Assembly (NCBI RefSeq): GCF_006345815.1
Contig: NZ_VCIG01000005.1
Coordinates: 248,001 to 312,000, forward strand
Direction: 5' to 3'
Source: Ochrobactrum sp. CGA5
GTDB lineage: Bacteria > Pseudomonadota > Alphaproteobacteria > Rhizobiales > Rhizobiaceae
DNA: 64,000 nucleotides
Made by a program: the position numbers and the translations under genes. Positions 45,363 to 54,135 of this stretch are shown here, one piece after another (the stretch's first letter is position 1; each line of letters starts with the position of its first letter). Under the pieces are notes generated by a model. The model was not told where the DNA came from, did not search any database, and worked only from the letters and a program-made list of their open reading frames with translations.

Positions 45363-46538
45363 ATGGATAGTTCCGCAGCACTACCGCTGACGCGGGAGCA
45401 TCTCGACTGGCCGTTTTTTGACAAAGCCCATGCCGATTGGGCCGCAAAACTGGATGCCTTTGCTAAAAGCCCGGCGCTGGCCGATGTCGATCACAGCAAT
45501 ACCGACAATGCCTGCCGTGTTTTGGTGAAGGCGCTCGGCCAAGCCGGTTTGCTGGAAGCAGCCGTCAGCCTGACGGGCGGCGAAGGGATCGATTCCCGCA
45601 AGCTCTGCATTGCCCGTGAGACACTGGCCTATCATGACGGTCTGGCCGATTTCGCTTTTGCCATGCAGGGCCTCGGCACCGGCGCGATCAGCCTCACCGC
45701 ATCGGACGGACTCAAGCAGGCCGTGCTGCCGAAAGTGGCAAGCGGTGAATGGATTTCGGCCTTTGCCCTGTCGGAAAAACTGGCAGGGTCCGATGTGGCG
45801 GCGATGAGCTGCGCCGCCAAAGCTGATGGCGACCATTATGTGCTCGACGGTGAAAAGACCTGGATTTCCAATGGGGGCATCGCCGATGTCTACACCGTCT
45901 TTGCCCGCGCCGGCGAAGCGCCCGGCACGCGGGGCATTTCGGCCTTTGTCGTGTTAGCCACCGATCCCGGCTTTTCCATCGCGGAGCGCATCGATGTGAT
46001 TGCGCCGCATCCGCTGGCGACGATCCGCTTCGACAACTGCCGTATCCCGGCCTCGCGCCGCCTCGGCGCGCCGGGCGAAGGCTTCAAGATCGCCATGCGC
46101 ACGCTTGATATTTTCCGCGCATCGGTTGCCGCAGCAGCGCTTGGCTTTGCGCGTCGTGCAGCCAGCGAGGCGCTGTCTCATGCACGGTCGCGCCCAATGT
46201 TCGGCGGCGCATTGGCCGACTTGCAGCTAACGCAAGCCACACTTGGCGACATGGCGACCGATATCGACGCCGCAGCACTTTTGACCTATCGCGCAGCATG
46301 GCGGCGCGACGTTCAGAAACAGAACACCACCAAGGAAGCCGCCATGGCCAAGATGGTTGCGACGGAAAACGCCCAGCAAACCATCGACAAGGCGGTGCAG
46401 ATGTTTGGCGGTCGCGGTGTGAAAAGCGGCGAAATCGTCGAGCGGCTTTATCGCGAGATACGCGCACTTCGCATCTATGAGGGCGCAACTGAAGTGCAGA
46501 AACTCATTATCGCGCGCGAACTGCTGAAGGCGAATTAA
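45363..46538 (+). CDS. Acyl-CoA dehydrogenase
   Basis: 391-residue FAD-dependent acyl-CoA dehydrogenase. Blocks visible: [19 protein letters not shown] (flavin contact), [11 protein letters not shown] and the C-terminal [22 protein letters not shown] followed by [10 protein letters not shown], whose Glu is the usual catalytic base. It starts 2 bases after the crotonase stop. It should introduce a double bond in the ring-derived acyl-CoA. Confidence 0.93.
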   Translation: MDSSAALPLTREHLDWPFFDKAHADWAAKLDAFAKSPALADVDHSNTDNACRVLVKALGQAGLLEAAVSLTGGEGIDSRKLCIARETLAYHDGLADFAFAMQGLGTGAISLTASDGLKQAVLPKVASGEWISAFALSEKLAGSDVAAMSCAAKADGDHYVLDGEKTWISNGGIADVYTVFARAGEAPGTRGISAFVVLATDPGFSIAERIDVIAPHPLATIRFDNCRIPASRRLGAPGEGFKIAMRTLDIFRASVAAAALGFARRAASEALSHARSRPMFGGALADLQLTQATLGDMATDIDAAALLTYRAAWRRDVQKQNTTKEAAMAKMVATENAQQTIDKAVQMFGGRGVKSGEIVERLYREIRALRIYEGATEVQKLIIARELLKAN

Positions 46539-46573
46539 CGTCTGCCCCCGTACGTATTTTCTGGAGACACAAC

Positions 46574-46969
46574 ATGCATAAGACACTGCAGCCGCAAGGC
46601 TGGGCCCGCCCCATCGGATATGCCAATGGCGTTGAAGCGCGTGGGCGCACCGTCTATATCGGCGGTCAGATCGGCTGGAACGAACAGCAACAGTTCGAGA
46701 CCGACGATTTCGTCGAGCAGACCGAGCAGACATTGAAAAACATTGTCGCCATTCTGGCGGAAGCTGGCGGCAGGCCGGAGCATATCGCCTCCATGACCTG
46801 GTATTTCACCGACAAGGCTGAATATACCGCCAATCTGAAAGGCATCGGTCGCGCCTATCGTGATGTGATCGGCAAGCACTTCCCTGCCATGGCGGCGGTG
46901 CAGGTTGTCGCGCTGGTCGAAGACCGGGCCAAGATCGAAATACAGGCTTTTGCCGTTATACCGGACTGA
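46574..46969 (+). CDS. RidA-family enamine/imine deaminase
   Basis: 131-residue RidA/YjgF-family protein with GRTVYIGGQIGWNEQQQF near 23-40 and the C-terminal MAAVQVVALVEDRAKIEIQAFAV, which carries the usual E-I-x-x-A ending but an altered Arg context. RidA proteins hydrolyse enamines/imines with release of ammonia. The monooxygenase/reductase product is an enamine, so a pathway role in removing the amino group is attractive. Seven bases separate it from the next gene. Confidence 0.88.
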   Translation: MHKTLQPQGWARPIGYANGVEARGRTVYIGGQIGWNEQQQFETDDFVEQTEQTLKNIVAILAEAGGRPEHIASMTWYFTDKAEYTANLKGIGRAYRDVIGKHFPAMAAVQVVALVEDRAKIEIQAFAVIPD

Positions 46970-46976
46970 GACCGCC

Positions 46977-48959
46977 ATGGCCGATAGACGCGTATTCTCC
47001 CCCGCTGTGACAGGCACAGTTGTCGATGGCATTCTTGTTGTCACGGTCGATAACCCGCCGGTCAATGCCACCTCCGCCGAGGTGCGCAAAGGTTTTGCCG
47101 CAGCCATTCTCCATGCGTCAGAAGACGCGGCGATCCGCGCGACCGTGCTGAGCGGCGCTGGCAAGATATTCATCGGCGGGGCTGATATTCGCGAATTCGG
47201 CAAGCCGCCGGTCGAACCGACATTGCCGGATGTCATCACGCTCATCGAAAGCGCGGACAAGCCCGTGGTGGCTGCAATCAACGGTCCTGCTTTGGGCGGC
47301 GGACTGGAGGTTGCACTTGCCGCTCACGCGCGGATCGCATCGACCAGCGCATCCTTTGCCCTGCCGGAAGTCAAGCTCGGGATCGTGCCCGGCGCTGGCG
47401 GCACGCAGCGCCTGCCGCGATTGATCGGACCGCTGGCAGCGCTCGACATGATCGCCACCGGACGCCAGATCGCCCCGGACGAAGCGCAGCAATTGGGCCT
47501 CATTGACCAGATATCGGTCGGCGATCTTGTGGCCGACGCCATCGCGCTCGCCAATGCGCTGATCGGCAAGCCGGTGCGTCGGACCGGCGATCTGTCGGTT
47601 ACCGCGCCCGATGCTACAGCCTTTGAACAAGCCAAGGCCAAAATCCTGAAAAAGGCACGCGGCGCTACGGCTCCCGGCGAAGCCGCGCGGCTGGTGCAGC
47701 TTTCCACAACGGCCTCTATTGCTGAAGGTCTGGACGAAGAACGCGCGACCTTCATCTGCCTGCGCGATAGCGAAGAGGCTGCCGCCTTGCGGCATCTGTT
47801 CTTTGCCGAACGCGCCGCTGGAAAAGTGGAAGGCATGGAGGCAAAGCCTCTGACGCTTTCCACTATCGGCATCGCCGGAACCGGCCTGATGGGATCGGGC
47901 ATCGCCGTCGCCTGCCTTGCTGCTGGCTACAAGGTCATCGGCTATGAAACGACCGCGGAAGCCGCCGCCAAGGGCCATGCGCGGATCAGCGAAATGATCC
48001 AGAAGGCTGTCGATACCGGCAGGCTTTCCGCTGAGGCCGCTGACGCGCAACGCGCGAAGCTCTCCGTCAGCGCCGACATGTCCGCACTGGCCGATGCCGA
48101 TCTCGTCATCGAAGCCGTCTTCGATGATTTCACCGTCAAGGCCTCGCTGTTCCGCGAGCTTGACGCATTGCTGCCTGCGACAACCATTCTGGCGACCAAT
48201 ACGAGCTATCTCAATCCGGATGAGCTGGCCGCCGTCACCAACCGCACCGACCGGGTGCTGGGGCTCCATTTCTTCTCGCCAGCCAATATCATGCGGCTTC
48301 TGGAAGTGGTGCGCTGCGTGGAAACGTCCGATGAGACGCTTGCAACCGGCATCGCTTTTGCCCGCAAGATCAGGAAGCTGCCCATCGTCACCGGTGTCTG
48401 CGAAGGCTTCATCGGCAACCGGATGTTTTCGGCCTATCGCACGGAAGCCGAGAAAATGCTGGCCGAAGGCGCCTATCCCGAAGATATCGATCGCGCCATG
48501 GAAGCCTATGGCTTTCCGATGGGGCTTTTCGCGGTTTACGACATGGCCGGGCTAGAAATTGCCTGGGCGCGGCGCAAGAGAGCGGCGACAAGCCGTGATC
48601 CCGAGCTTCCTTATTTCGATGTTGCCGACAAATTATGCGAAGGCGGGCGTTTCGGGCGCAAGGCCGGTCTCGGCTGGTATCGTTATACGGAGGACGGTAT
48701 TCGGGTCAGCGACCCGGACGTCCATGCACTGATCGACGATTACCGCGCGCGCAACGCTATTGTTCCTCGTTGTTTCACCGACGAAGCGATCATGCAGCGC
48801 TTGCTCGCCGCAATGGCCAACGAAGGACAAAGCCTGCTTGAAGGGGGTATAGCGCGCCGTTCCGACGATATCGATCTCGTTCTGGTCAACGGCTACGGCT
48901 TCCCGTCGATCAAAGGCGGTCCCATGTTCGCGACACGTCATATTGGAGAAACCAGATGA
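46977..48959 (+). CDS. Bifunctional enoyl-CoA hydratase/3-hydroxyacyl-CoA dehydrogenase
   Basis: 660-residue fusion. The N-terminal ~290 residues are a crotonase (LSGAGKIFIGGADIREF; INGPALGGGLEVALAAHARIA). From about residue 295 is a 3-hydroxyacyl-CoA dehydrogenase (IGIAGTGLMGSGIAVACLAAGY; LGLHFFSPANIMRLLEVV; GFIGNRMFSAYR). It thus hydrates and oxidises the CoA intermediate to a 3-oxoacyl-CoA. Its stop overlaps the thiolase start by 4 bases. FadJ/FadB-like but in an aromatic operon. Confidence 0.92.
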   Translation: MADRRVFSPAVTGTVVDGILVVTVDNPPVNATSAEVRKGFAAAILHASEDAAIRATVLSGAGKIFIGGADIREFGKPPVEPTLPDVITLIESADKPVVAAINGPALGGGLEVALAAHARIASTSASFALPEVKLGIVPGAGGTQRLPRLIGPLAALDMIATGRQIAPDEAQQLGLIDQISVGDLVADAIALANALIGKPVRRTGDLSVTAPDATAFEQAKAKILKKARGATAPGEAARLVQLSTTASIAEGLDEERATFICLRDSEEAAALRHLFFAERAAGKVEGMEAKPLTLSTIGIAGTGLMGSGIAVACLAAGYKVIGYETTAEAAAKGHARISEMIQKAVDTGRLSAEAADAQRAKLSVSADMSALADADLVIEAVFDDFTVKASLFRELDALLPATTILATNTSYLNPDELAAVTNRTDRVLGLHFFSPANIMRLLEVVRCVETSDETLATGIAFARKIRKLPIVTGVCEGFIGNRMFSAYRTEAEKMLAEGAYPEDIDRAMEAYGFPMGLFAVYDMAGLEIAWARRKRAATSRDPELPYFDVADKLCEGGRFGRKAGLGWYRYTEDGIRVSDPDVHALIDDYRARNAIVPRCFTDEAIMQRLLAAMANEGQSLLEGGIARRSDDIDLVLVNGYGFPSIKGGPMFATRHIGETR

Positions 48960-50161
48960 GCGAAGCTTTCATTTGCGACTATATCCGCACCCCCATCGGA
49001 CGTTTTGGTGGTGCGTTGTCCGGTGTTCGTACAGACGATCTTGCCGCTATTCCGTTGCAAGCTCTGGTCGAGCGTAATCCGGCTTTGGATTGTGAAGCGA
49101 TTGACGACGTGATTTTCGGCTGCGCCAATCAGGCTGGTGAAGATAATCGCAATGTCGCGCGCATGGCGGCACTGCTTGCGGGTTTTCCCGTTACTGTCAC
49201 CGGGACGACGATCAACAGACTTTGTGGTTCCGGGATGGACGCAATTTTGGCCGCCGCACGTGCCATCCGCGCAGGTGAAGCAGAGCTTATGATCGCAGGT
49301 GGTGTAGAAAGCATGAGCCGTGCGCCATTTGTTATGCCTAAAGCGGACAGCCCGTTCTCACGCCGGGCAGAAATCCACGATACGACCATTGGCTGGCGCT
49401 TCGTCAATCCGGTAATGAAAGCACAATACGGCATCGATTCCATGCCGGAGACCGGGGATCACGTAGCCATTGACTACACGGTCGCGCGCGCCGATCAGGA
49501 TGAGTTTGCCTTGCGCAGCCAGAAGAAAGCCGCGAGGGCACAAAACAGCGGTCGGCTGGCGCAGGAAATAACGCCCGTTTCCATACCGCAGCGCAAGGAC
49601 GATCCCGTGGTCGTCAGTGCTGACGAACATCCGCGTGAGACTACCCTTGATGCGTTGGCCAAACTGAAACCAATTAATCGGCTGGAAGGCGCTACCGTTA
49701 CCGCCGGCAACGCCTCCGGGGTCAATGACGGAGCTGCAGCACTCATCGTCGCTTCGGAACCGGCTGCTCGAAAATTCGGTCTTACACCCATTGCTCGAAT
49801 TCTCGGGGGGGCAACGGCAGGCGTTCCTCCGCGCATCATGGGCATAGGCCCGGCACCAGCATGTCAGAAACTGATGACACGGCTCGGAATGATGCAGGAT
49901 CAGTTCGATATAATCGAACTGAATGAAGCCTTTGCCAGCCAGGGACTGGCCACGTTGCGTCTTCTCGGAATTGCCGATGACGACGTTCGCGTCAATCCGA
50001 ACGGCGGTGCCATCGCTCTCGGGCATCCGCTCGGCATGTCCGGAGCGCGTATCACTGGCACGGCAGCGCTGGAATTGAAACTCGGCGGGGGGCGCTTTGC
50101 CCTGGCCACAATGTGCATCGGCGTTGGACAAGGTATCGCCATTGCTATTGAGCGGGTTTAG
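48956..50161 (+). CDS. Acetyl-CoA C-acyltransferase, PcaF/PaaJ-like thiolase
   Basis: 401-residue degradative thiolase. Nucleophile Cys90 is in INRLCGSGMDA, the His block is GGAIALGHPLGMSGAR, and the second Cys is in MCIGVGQG. Length and GEDNRNVARMAALLAGFP fit 3-oxoadipyl-CoA thiolases. It should complete the pathway by releasing acetyl-CoA and a shorter acyl-CoA. A hairpin follows the stop. Confidence 0.93.
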   Translation: MSEAFICDYIRTPIGRFGGALSGVRTDDLAAIPLQALVERNPALDCEAIDDVIFGCANQAGEDNRNVARMAALLAGFPVTVTGTTINRLCGSGMDAILAAARAIRAGEAELMIAGGVESMSRAPFVMPKADSPFSRRAEIHDTTIGWRFVNPVMKAQYGIDSMPETGDHVAIDYTVARADQDEFALRSQKKAARAQNSGRLAQEITPVSIPQRKDDPVVVSADEHPRETTLDALAKLKPINRLEGATVTAGNASGVNDGAAALIVASEPAARKFGLTPIARILGGATAGVPPRIMGIGPAPACQKLMTRLGMMQDQFDIIELNEAFASQGLATLRLLGIADDDVRVNPNGGAIALGHPLGMSGARITGTAALELKLGGGRFALATMCIGVGQGIAIAIERV

Positions 50162-50173
50162 CGCCCATGGCGG

Positions 50174-50200
50174 TGATCTGCCGGTTTGAACGGCAGATCA
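50174..50200. terminator. Hairpin after thiolase gene
   Basis: TGATCTGCCG pairs with CGGCAGATCA around a 7-base loop, between the convergent thiolase and MarR genes. No clear T run. Confidence 0.55.
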
Positions 50201-50289
50201 TCGGTTCTGTACCTTCCAGATTAAATGATGGCCAAATCTTGGCAGGCATCTCTTTTGAGAAGAAGATTATCTATAACGGATAGGCAATG

Positions 50290-50781
50290 CTATTCGTTAC
50301 CGTCGTCAACAAGGTGATTACCTACCGACTTCTTGACGCGCTCTATATCTCTCAGCAGCGATGCGATTGTGTCGCGATCAACATCAGCCATCAGGTCCCG
50401 CAACCAGCTTTCATGGACCTGTGCCATTTTTGCGAAAGCCACCTGTCCAGTATCGGTCAATCGCGCAACGGTAACGCGCCTGTCCGCACCGGGTGTCTCA
50501 CGGCGCACCAGTCCATCCGCTTCCAGTCGTTCAATCAAGCCGGTGATATTACCATTGGTCACCATGGTTCGGCGTGAGAGTTCCCCAAGTCGTAGCCCGC
50601 CTGGTTCCCGGTAAAGCTGAGCAAGAATGTCAAACTGTGGTAGCGTGACCCCAAATTCATTGCGTAGACGACGGCGGATTTCCTGTGAAAGCAGTCTAGT
50701 TGTTGCCAACATGCGCAGCCAGAGACGCAGTTCCAACTTTTCACCCTCGTCGACTTCAGTGACTATAAATTCGAGATCCAT
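50290..50781 (-). CDS. MarR-family regulator
   Basis: 163 residues from the ATG at 50781; upstream in-frame starts at 50799 (ATG) and 50814 (TTG) cannot be excluded because none has a good ribosome site. The winged helix is LRLGELSRRTMVTNGNITGLIERLEADGLVRR followed by ADRRVTVARLT. This type is found with aminobenzoyl-CoA and other aryl-CoA clusters. It is convergent with the thiolase operon and divergent from the cyclase-family gene. Confidence 0.88.
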   Translation of the reverse strand: MDLEFIVTEVDEGEKLELRLWLRMLATTRLLSQEIRRRLRNEFGVTLPQFDILAQLYREPGGLRLGELSRRTMVTNGNITGLIERLEADGLVRRETPGADRRVTVARLTDTGQVAFAKMAQVHESWLRDLMADVDRDTIASLLRDIERVKKSVGNHLVDDGNE

Positions 50782-51151
50782 TACTGCTGCCCGGTGCATA
50801 GTGTTGCGCTGCAATCAAAGACAATTGCGCCAAGCAGCAGATATTTCAAGTCTAAATCAACCTGAGCTTTCCGCGCTCCGCTAAATATAGCCTCAGTCAG
50901 CGCGGCTCACTTATATTGCATCTTTATGCATATATAATTGTGCGACCTTGCGCTCCCCGGCACCGTTAAAGGACGCTTTAAAATTAAGCGTAATCGTCCA
51001 AAATTTGGATATATACGCGAGGGCTTGGCAAAAGAGATACTTGCAAGAGCATATTACCTGCCATAGGCTTCGAGCGAACGTCCGAAAGAGATCGGTTCAT
51101 CAAGGACCGCACAATAATACCGGCGCCGACTCTGGACGAAATGGGGATTTC
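50782..51151. other. Divergent regulatory region of MarR and cyclase-family genes
   Basis: About 370 bases with lower GC than the neighbours and no convincing gene. It holds the palindrome at 50917-50930. The plus-strand frame that runs through it into the cyclase gene is an extension without a ribosome site. Confidence 0.5.
50917..50930. promoter_or_regulatory. Palindrome TGCATCTTTATGCA
   Basis: TGCAT and ATGCA arms around CTTT, followed by TATATAAT. Probably a MarR operator controlling both divergent genes. The arms resemble half-sites at 41134-41210. Confidence 0.5.
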
Positions 51152-51943
51152 ATGAGCGATACATCTGTTCTTTCAAGCCTTGCGTCCGGACTACTGTCTG
51201 GCGCTGTTAAGGTGGTCGACATCACCGCACCGCTCGGCCCGGATACGCCCGTCCTCTACCTTCCCCCGCAATTTGGCAAGAACACCCCTAACGTTAAAGT
51301 CCACACTATTAGCCAATACGATCCAGACGGTCCGTTCTGGGCCTGGAACTGGATAGAGCTCGGCGAACATACCGGCACCCATTTCGATGCCCCTTGCCAC
51401 TGGATCACCGGCAAGGATCACTCCGACAACACCACCGATACCATCCCCCCACAGAACTTCGTTGCTCCCGTAAACGTAATTGATCGTTCCGCACAGGCCG
51501 ATGCCGACGCCGATTACCTGCTGACAGTAGAAAGCATTAGGGAATGGGAAGCAGAGCATGGCGAGATTGAAGCCGGTTCATGGGTGCTTATGCGCACCGA
51601 CTGGTACAAGCGCAATGGATCGACAGAAACCTTTCTGAATGCCGACGAAGACGGACCACATTCTCCAGGACCAACGGTCGAAGCAATAGAGTATCTTCTT
51701 TCCAAAGGTATTATAGGTTGGGGGCAGGAAACTGTTGGTACGGATGCAGGGTCGGCGGGAACGATGACCCCACCGTTCCCCGCACACAATCTTATGCACA
51801 AGGCAAACCGATACGGATTGGCGAGCCTGAGTAACCTTGACCAGTTACCTGCTAAGGGTGCGATCCTGATCGCAGCACCACTGAAATTCGTAAAGGGTAC
51901 CGGCTCGCCAGTCCGTGCGCTCGCCCTAGTAATCGGGGAATAA
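51152..51943 (+). CDS. Cyclase-family metal-dependent hydrolase (isatin hydrolase/kynurenine formamidase-like)
   Basis: 263-residue protein of the cyclase family. The metal-binding signature is GEHTGTHFDAPCHW (HxGTHxDxPxH type), with further conserved GTDAGSAG and the C-terminal LDQLPAKGAILIAAPLKF. Start at 51152 after GGGGA. Family members include isatin hydrolase (isatin to isatinate) and KynB (N-formylkynurenine to kynurenine). The overall pattern looks closer to isatin hydrolases to my eye, but no alignment was run. Divergent from a MarR gene next to the aminobenzoyl-CoA operon. Confidence 0.8.
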   Translation: MSDTSVLSSLASGLLSGAVKVVDITAPLGPDTPVLYLPPQFGKNTPNVKVHTISQYDPDGPFWAWNWIELGEHTGTHFDAPCHWITGKDHSDNTTDTIPPQNFVAPVNVIDRSAQADADADYLLTVESIREWEAEHGEIEAGSWVLMRTDWYKRNGSTETFLNADEDGPHSPGPTVEAIEYLLSKGIIGWGQETVGTDAGSAGTMTPPFPAHNLMHKANRYGLASLSNLDQLPAKGAILIAAPLKFVKGTGSPVRALALVIGE

Positions 51944-52445
51944 AAGGTCCGTAACTAGAACGCATCCCGAAAAGCCAGGCAGTCTTCGGAATGTGTGGTG
52001 TGCCAAACGAGCGCTTTGCTTATGCAGCGCGCTCGATTGCCCCTTATTGCTTGAGAATGTGGCCGCGAACGCACGACAATTCATTGAAGCTCGCGGTTCC
52101 GGGCCTGCCTCATCACTCTGCAGCGTAAACAATTCACAGAATCCGCGCCGAAAGTCGCAAATGTAGCTTTCCGCGAATCGGACAGCTTTGCCCTCTATAT
52201 CCAACTGACATTCAAACGTCGCAAATCACGGAAACTGCGGCCTTTTTCCAGCGCGCTCACCGGATGGTCCGCTCATGTAAACAGGATGAAAATCAACCAT
52301 TCCGTACCAGAAAACAAGCACTGGAATCACTCAAGAAAACGTGAATAAATTAATTAAGTCAAAGTGTTGATAAGTTCTCTTGCAAGTAGCCTGCTTATCC
52401 ATAAGATGCGGGACATTTCAAAAATTTCAAAGGAGGGGTTCCCAA
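51944..52445. other. Intergenic region between cyclase and oligopeptide importer genes
   Basis: About 500 bases, AT-rich towards the right, with no convincing gene. It starts with a partial copy of the intergenic palindrome (GCATCCCGAAAAG near 51962). The right end carries the importer promoter and an AAAGGAGG ribosome site for the gene at 52446. Confidence 0.5.
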
Positions 52446-54023
52446 ATGTATCGTAAATTTCTACTGACAGGTGTGTGTCTTCTGGCGCTGGCAGGAGCAG
52501 CTTCAGCGGAAGTCGTCCTTAATCGTGGTAACGACACTGATCCGGCGACACTGGACCATCATCGCACCTCGACGGTGGCTGAAGGCAATGTCATGCGCGA
52601 TTTGTATGACGGCCTGACAATTCAGAATGCAAACGGCGAAGCTGTGCCTGGCGTGGCGAAATCCTGGGATGTCTCTGAAGACGGTACAGTCTACACCTTC
52701 CATCTGCGCGATGACGCCAAATGGTCGAACGGCGATCCGGTCACCGCCGGTGACTTCCAGTTCACCTTCCGCCGCCTGATGGACCCGAAGACAGCCGCCG
52801 GTTATGCCAGCATGCTGTTCATCATCAAAAACGCCGAAGATATTGCCGGCGGCAAAAAGCCGACTGATCAGCTCGGCGTCGAAGTCGTCGATGACCATAC
52901 GCTCAAGATCACGTTGAACGCCCCTGCTCCGTATTTCCTTGAGCTTCTGACCCACCAGACTGGTTTTCCGATGCACCAGAAAAGCGTCGAGGAAAATGGC
53001 GACAAGTTCACCACACCTGGCAAGATGGTGACGAACGGCGCCTATATGCTTGTAAGCTTCACCCCGAACGACAAGATCGTGATGAAGAAGAATCCGTATT
53101 ATTACGAAGCGGATCAGGTGAAGATCGATACGGTCAACTGGATACCGTTCGAGGATCGGGCAAGCTGCATGCGCCGTTTTGAGGCGAAAGAAGTGCAGAT
53201 CTGCTCCGACGTTCCAGCGGAGCAGATGGACTATGTGAAGAAGAACCTTTCCAAGGAATTCCGTATGGCGCCTTATCTCGGCGTCTATTATCTGCCGGTA
53301 AAGGGCAAAACGGCAGACAGCAAGCTGAAGGACCCGCGTGTCCGTCAGGCCATTTCCATGGCTATCGACCGTGATTTCATCGCGGATCAAGTCTGGCAGG
53401 GCACCATGCTGCCGGGCTATTCGATGGTTCCTCCAGGCATCGCCAATTATGTAAAGGACGCGCCGAAGCTGAACTACTCCGCCGATATGTTGGAGCGCGA
53501 AGACAAGGCTAAGGAACTGTTGAAGGAAGCTGGCGTCGAGCCGAACACACTTTCGATCGAACTGCTTTATAACACCTCGGAAAACAACAAGAACACGATG
53601 GCCGCCATTGCTGATCAGCTTGGCAATATCGGCATCAAGGCGTCGCTGAACGAAACCGAAGGGGCGACTTACTTTAACTACATGCGCGACGACGGTCCAT
53701 TTGACATCGCCCGTGCAGGCTGGATCGGTGATTACAACGATCCGCAGAACTTCCTGTTCATCAGCCAGAGCAATGTGAGCTTCAACTACTCCAAGGTGAA
53801 GAACGCGGATTACGATGCGCTGATGGCGAAGGCGGAGAAAACCTTGGATCTCAACGAACGCGCCAAAACACTGGCAGAGGCCGAACAACTGAAGCTCGAT
53901 GAGATGAGCAATATCCCAATCCTCTATTACTCGTCACGCGCGCTCGTTTCGGACAAGATCGACGGTTGGAACGACAACTTGATGGATAGCCACAAGACGC
54001 GCTGGCTCTCGTTTAAGCAATAA
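52446..54023 (+). CDS. Oligopeptide/dipeptide ABC substrate-binding protein (copy 1)
   Basis: 525-residue periplasmic protein of the OppA/DppA family with a Sec signal (MYRKFLLTGVCLLALAGAASAE). Blocks visible: LNRGNDTDPATLDHH, YTFHLRDDAKWSNGDPVTA, and the late DIARAGWIGDYNDPQNFL. It begins at 52446 after AGGAGG. The protein downstream is a close paralogue of identical length. Strong T-tailed hairpin follows. Peptide ligand is likely, exact specificity unknown. Confidence 0.93.
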   Translation: MYRKFLLTGVCLLALAGAASAEVVLNRGNDTDPATLDHHRTSTVAEGNVMRDLYDGLTIQNANGEAVPGVAKSWDVSEDGTVYTFHLRDDAKWSNGDPVTAGDFQFTFRRLMDPKTAAGYASMLFIIKNAEDIAGGKKPTDQLGVEVVDDHTLKITLNAPAPYFLELLTHQTGFPMHQKSVEENGDKFTTPGKMVTNGAYMLVSFTPNDKIVMKKNPYYYEADQVKIDTVNWIPFEDRASCMRRFEAKEVQICSDVPAEQMDYVKKNLSKEFRMAPYLGVYYLPVKGKTADSKLKDPRVRQAISMAIDRDFIADQVWQGTMLPGYSMVPPGIANYVKDAPKLNYSADMLEREDKAKELLKEAGVEPNTLSIELLYNTSENNKNTMAAIADQLGNIGIKASLNETEGATYFNYMRDDGPFDIARAGWIGDYNDPQNFLFISQSNVSFNYSKVKNADYDALMAKAEKTLDLNERAKTLAEAEQLKLDEMSNIPILYYSSRALVSDKIDGWNDNLMDSHKTRWLSFKQ

Positions 54024-54034
54024 ATTTTCAGCTT

Positions 54035-54063
54035 GGGCTGCGCTTATCAGCGTGGCCCTTTTT
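54035..54063 (+). terminator. Rho-independent terminator between the two binding-protein genes
   Basis: GGGC-TG-CGCT pairs with AGCG-TG-GCCC around TATC, followed by five T. It should reduce read-through from copy 1 into copy 2 and the permease genes. Confidence 0.75.
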
Positions 54064-54135
54064 CTTCCGGTAATTCCCGGAAGGCCCTCTTTTGTCGGGG
54101 CTAACATTTCTGATAAGCATATAGGAGTTTTCACA

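Noticed and set aside
47118-48269. 383-codon minus-strand frame
   Set aside because: Antisense to the hydratase/dehydrogenase fusion, whose motifs are unambiguous on the plus strand.
52503-53888. 461-codon minus-strand frame
   Set aside because: Antisense shadow of the first oligopeptide-binding protein; a similar shadow exists over the paralogue (54895-55683), as expected from shared coding sequence.
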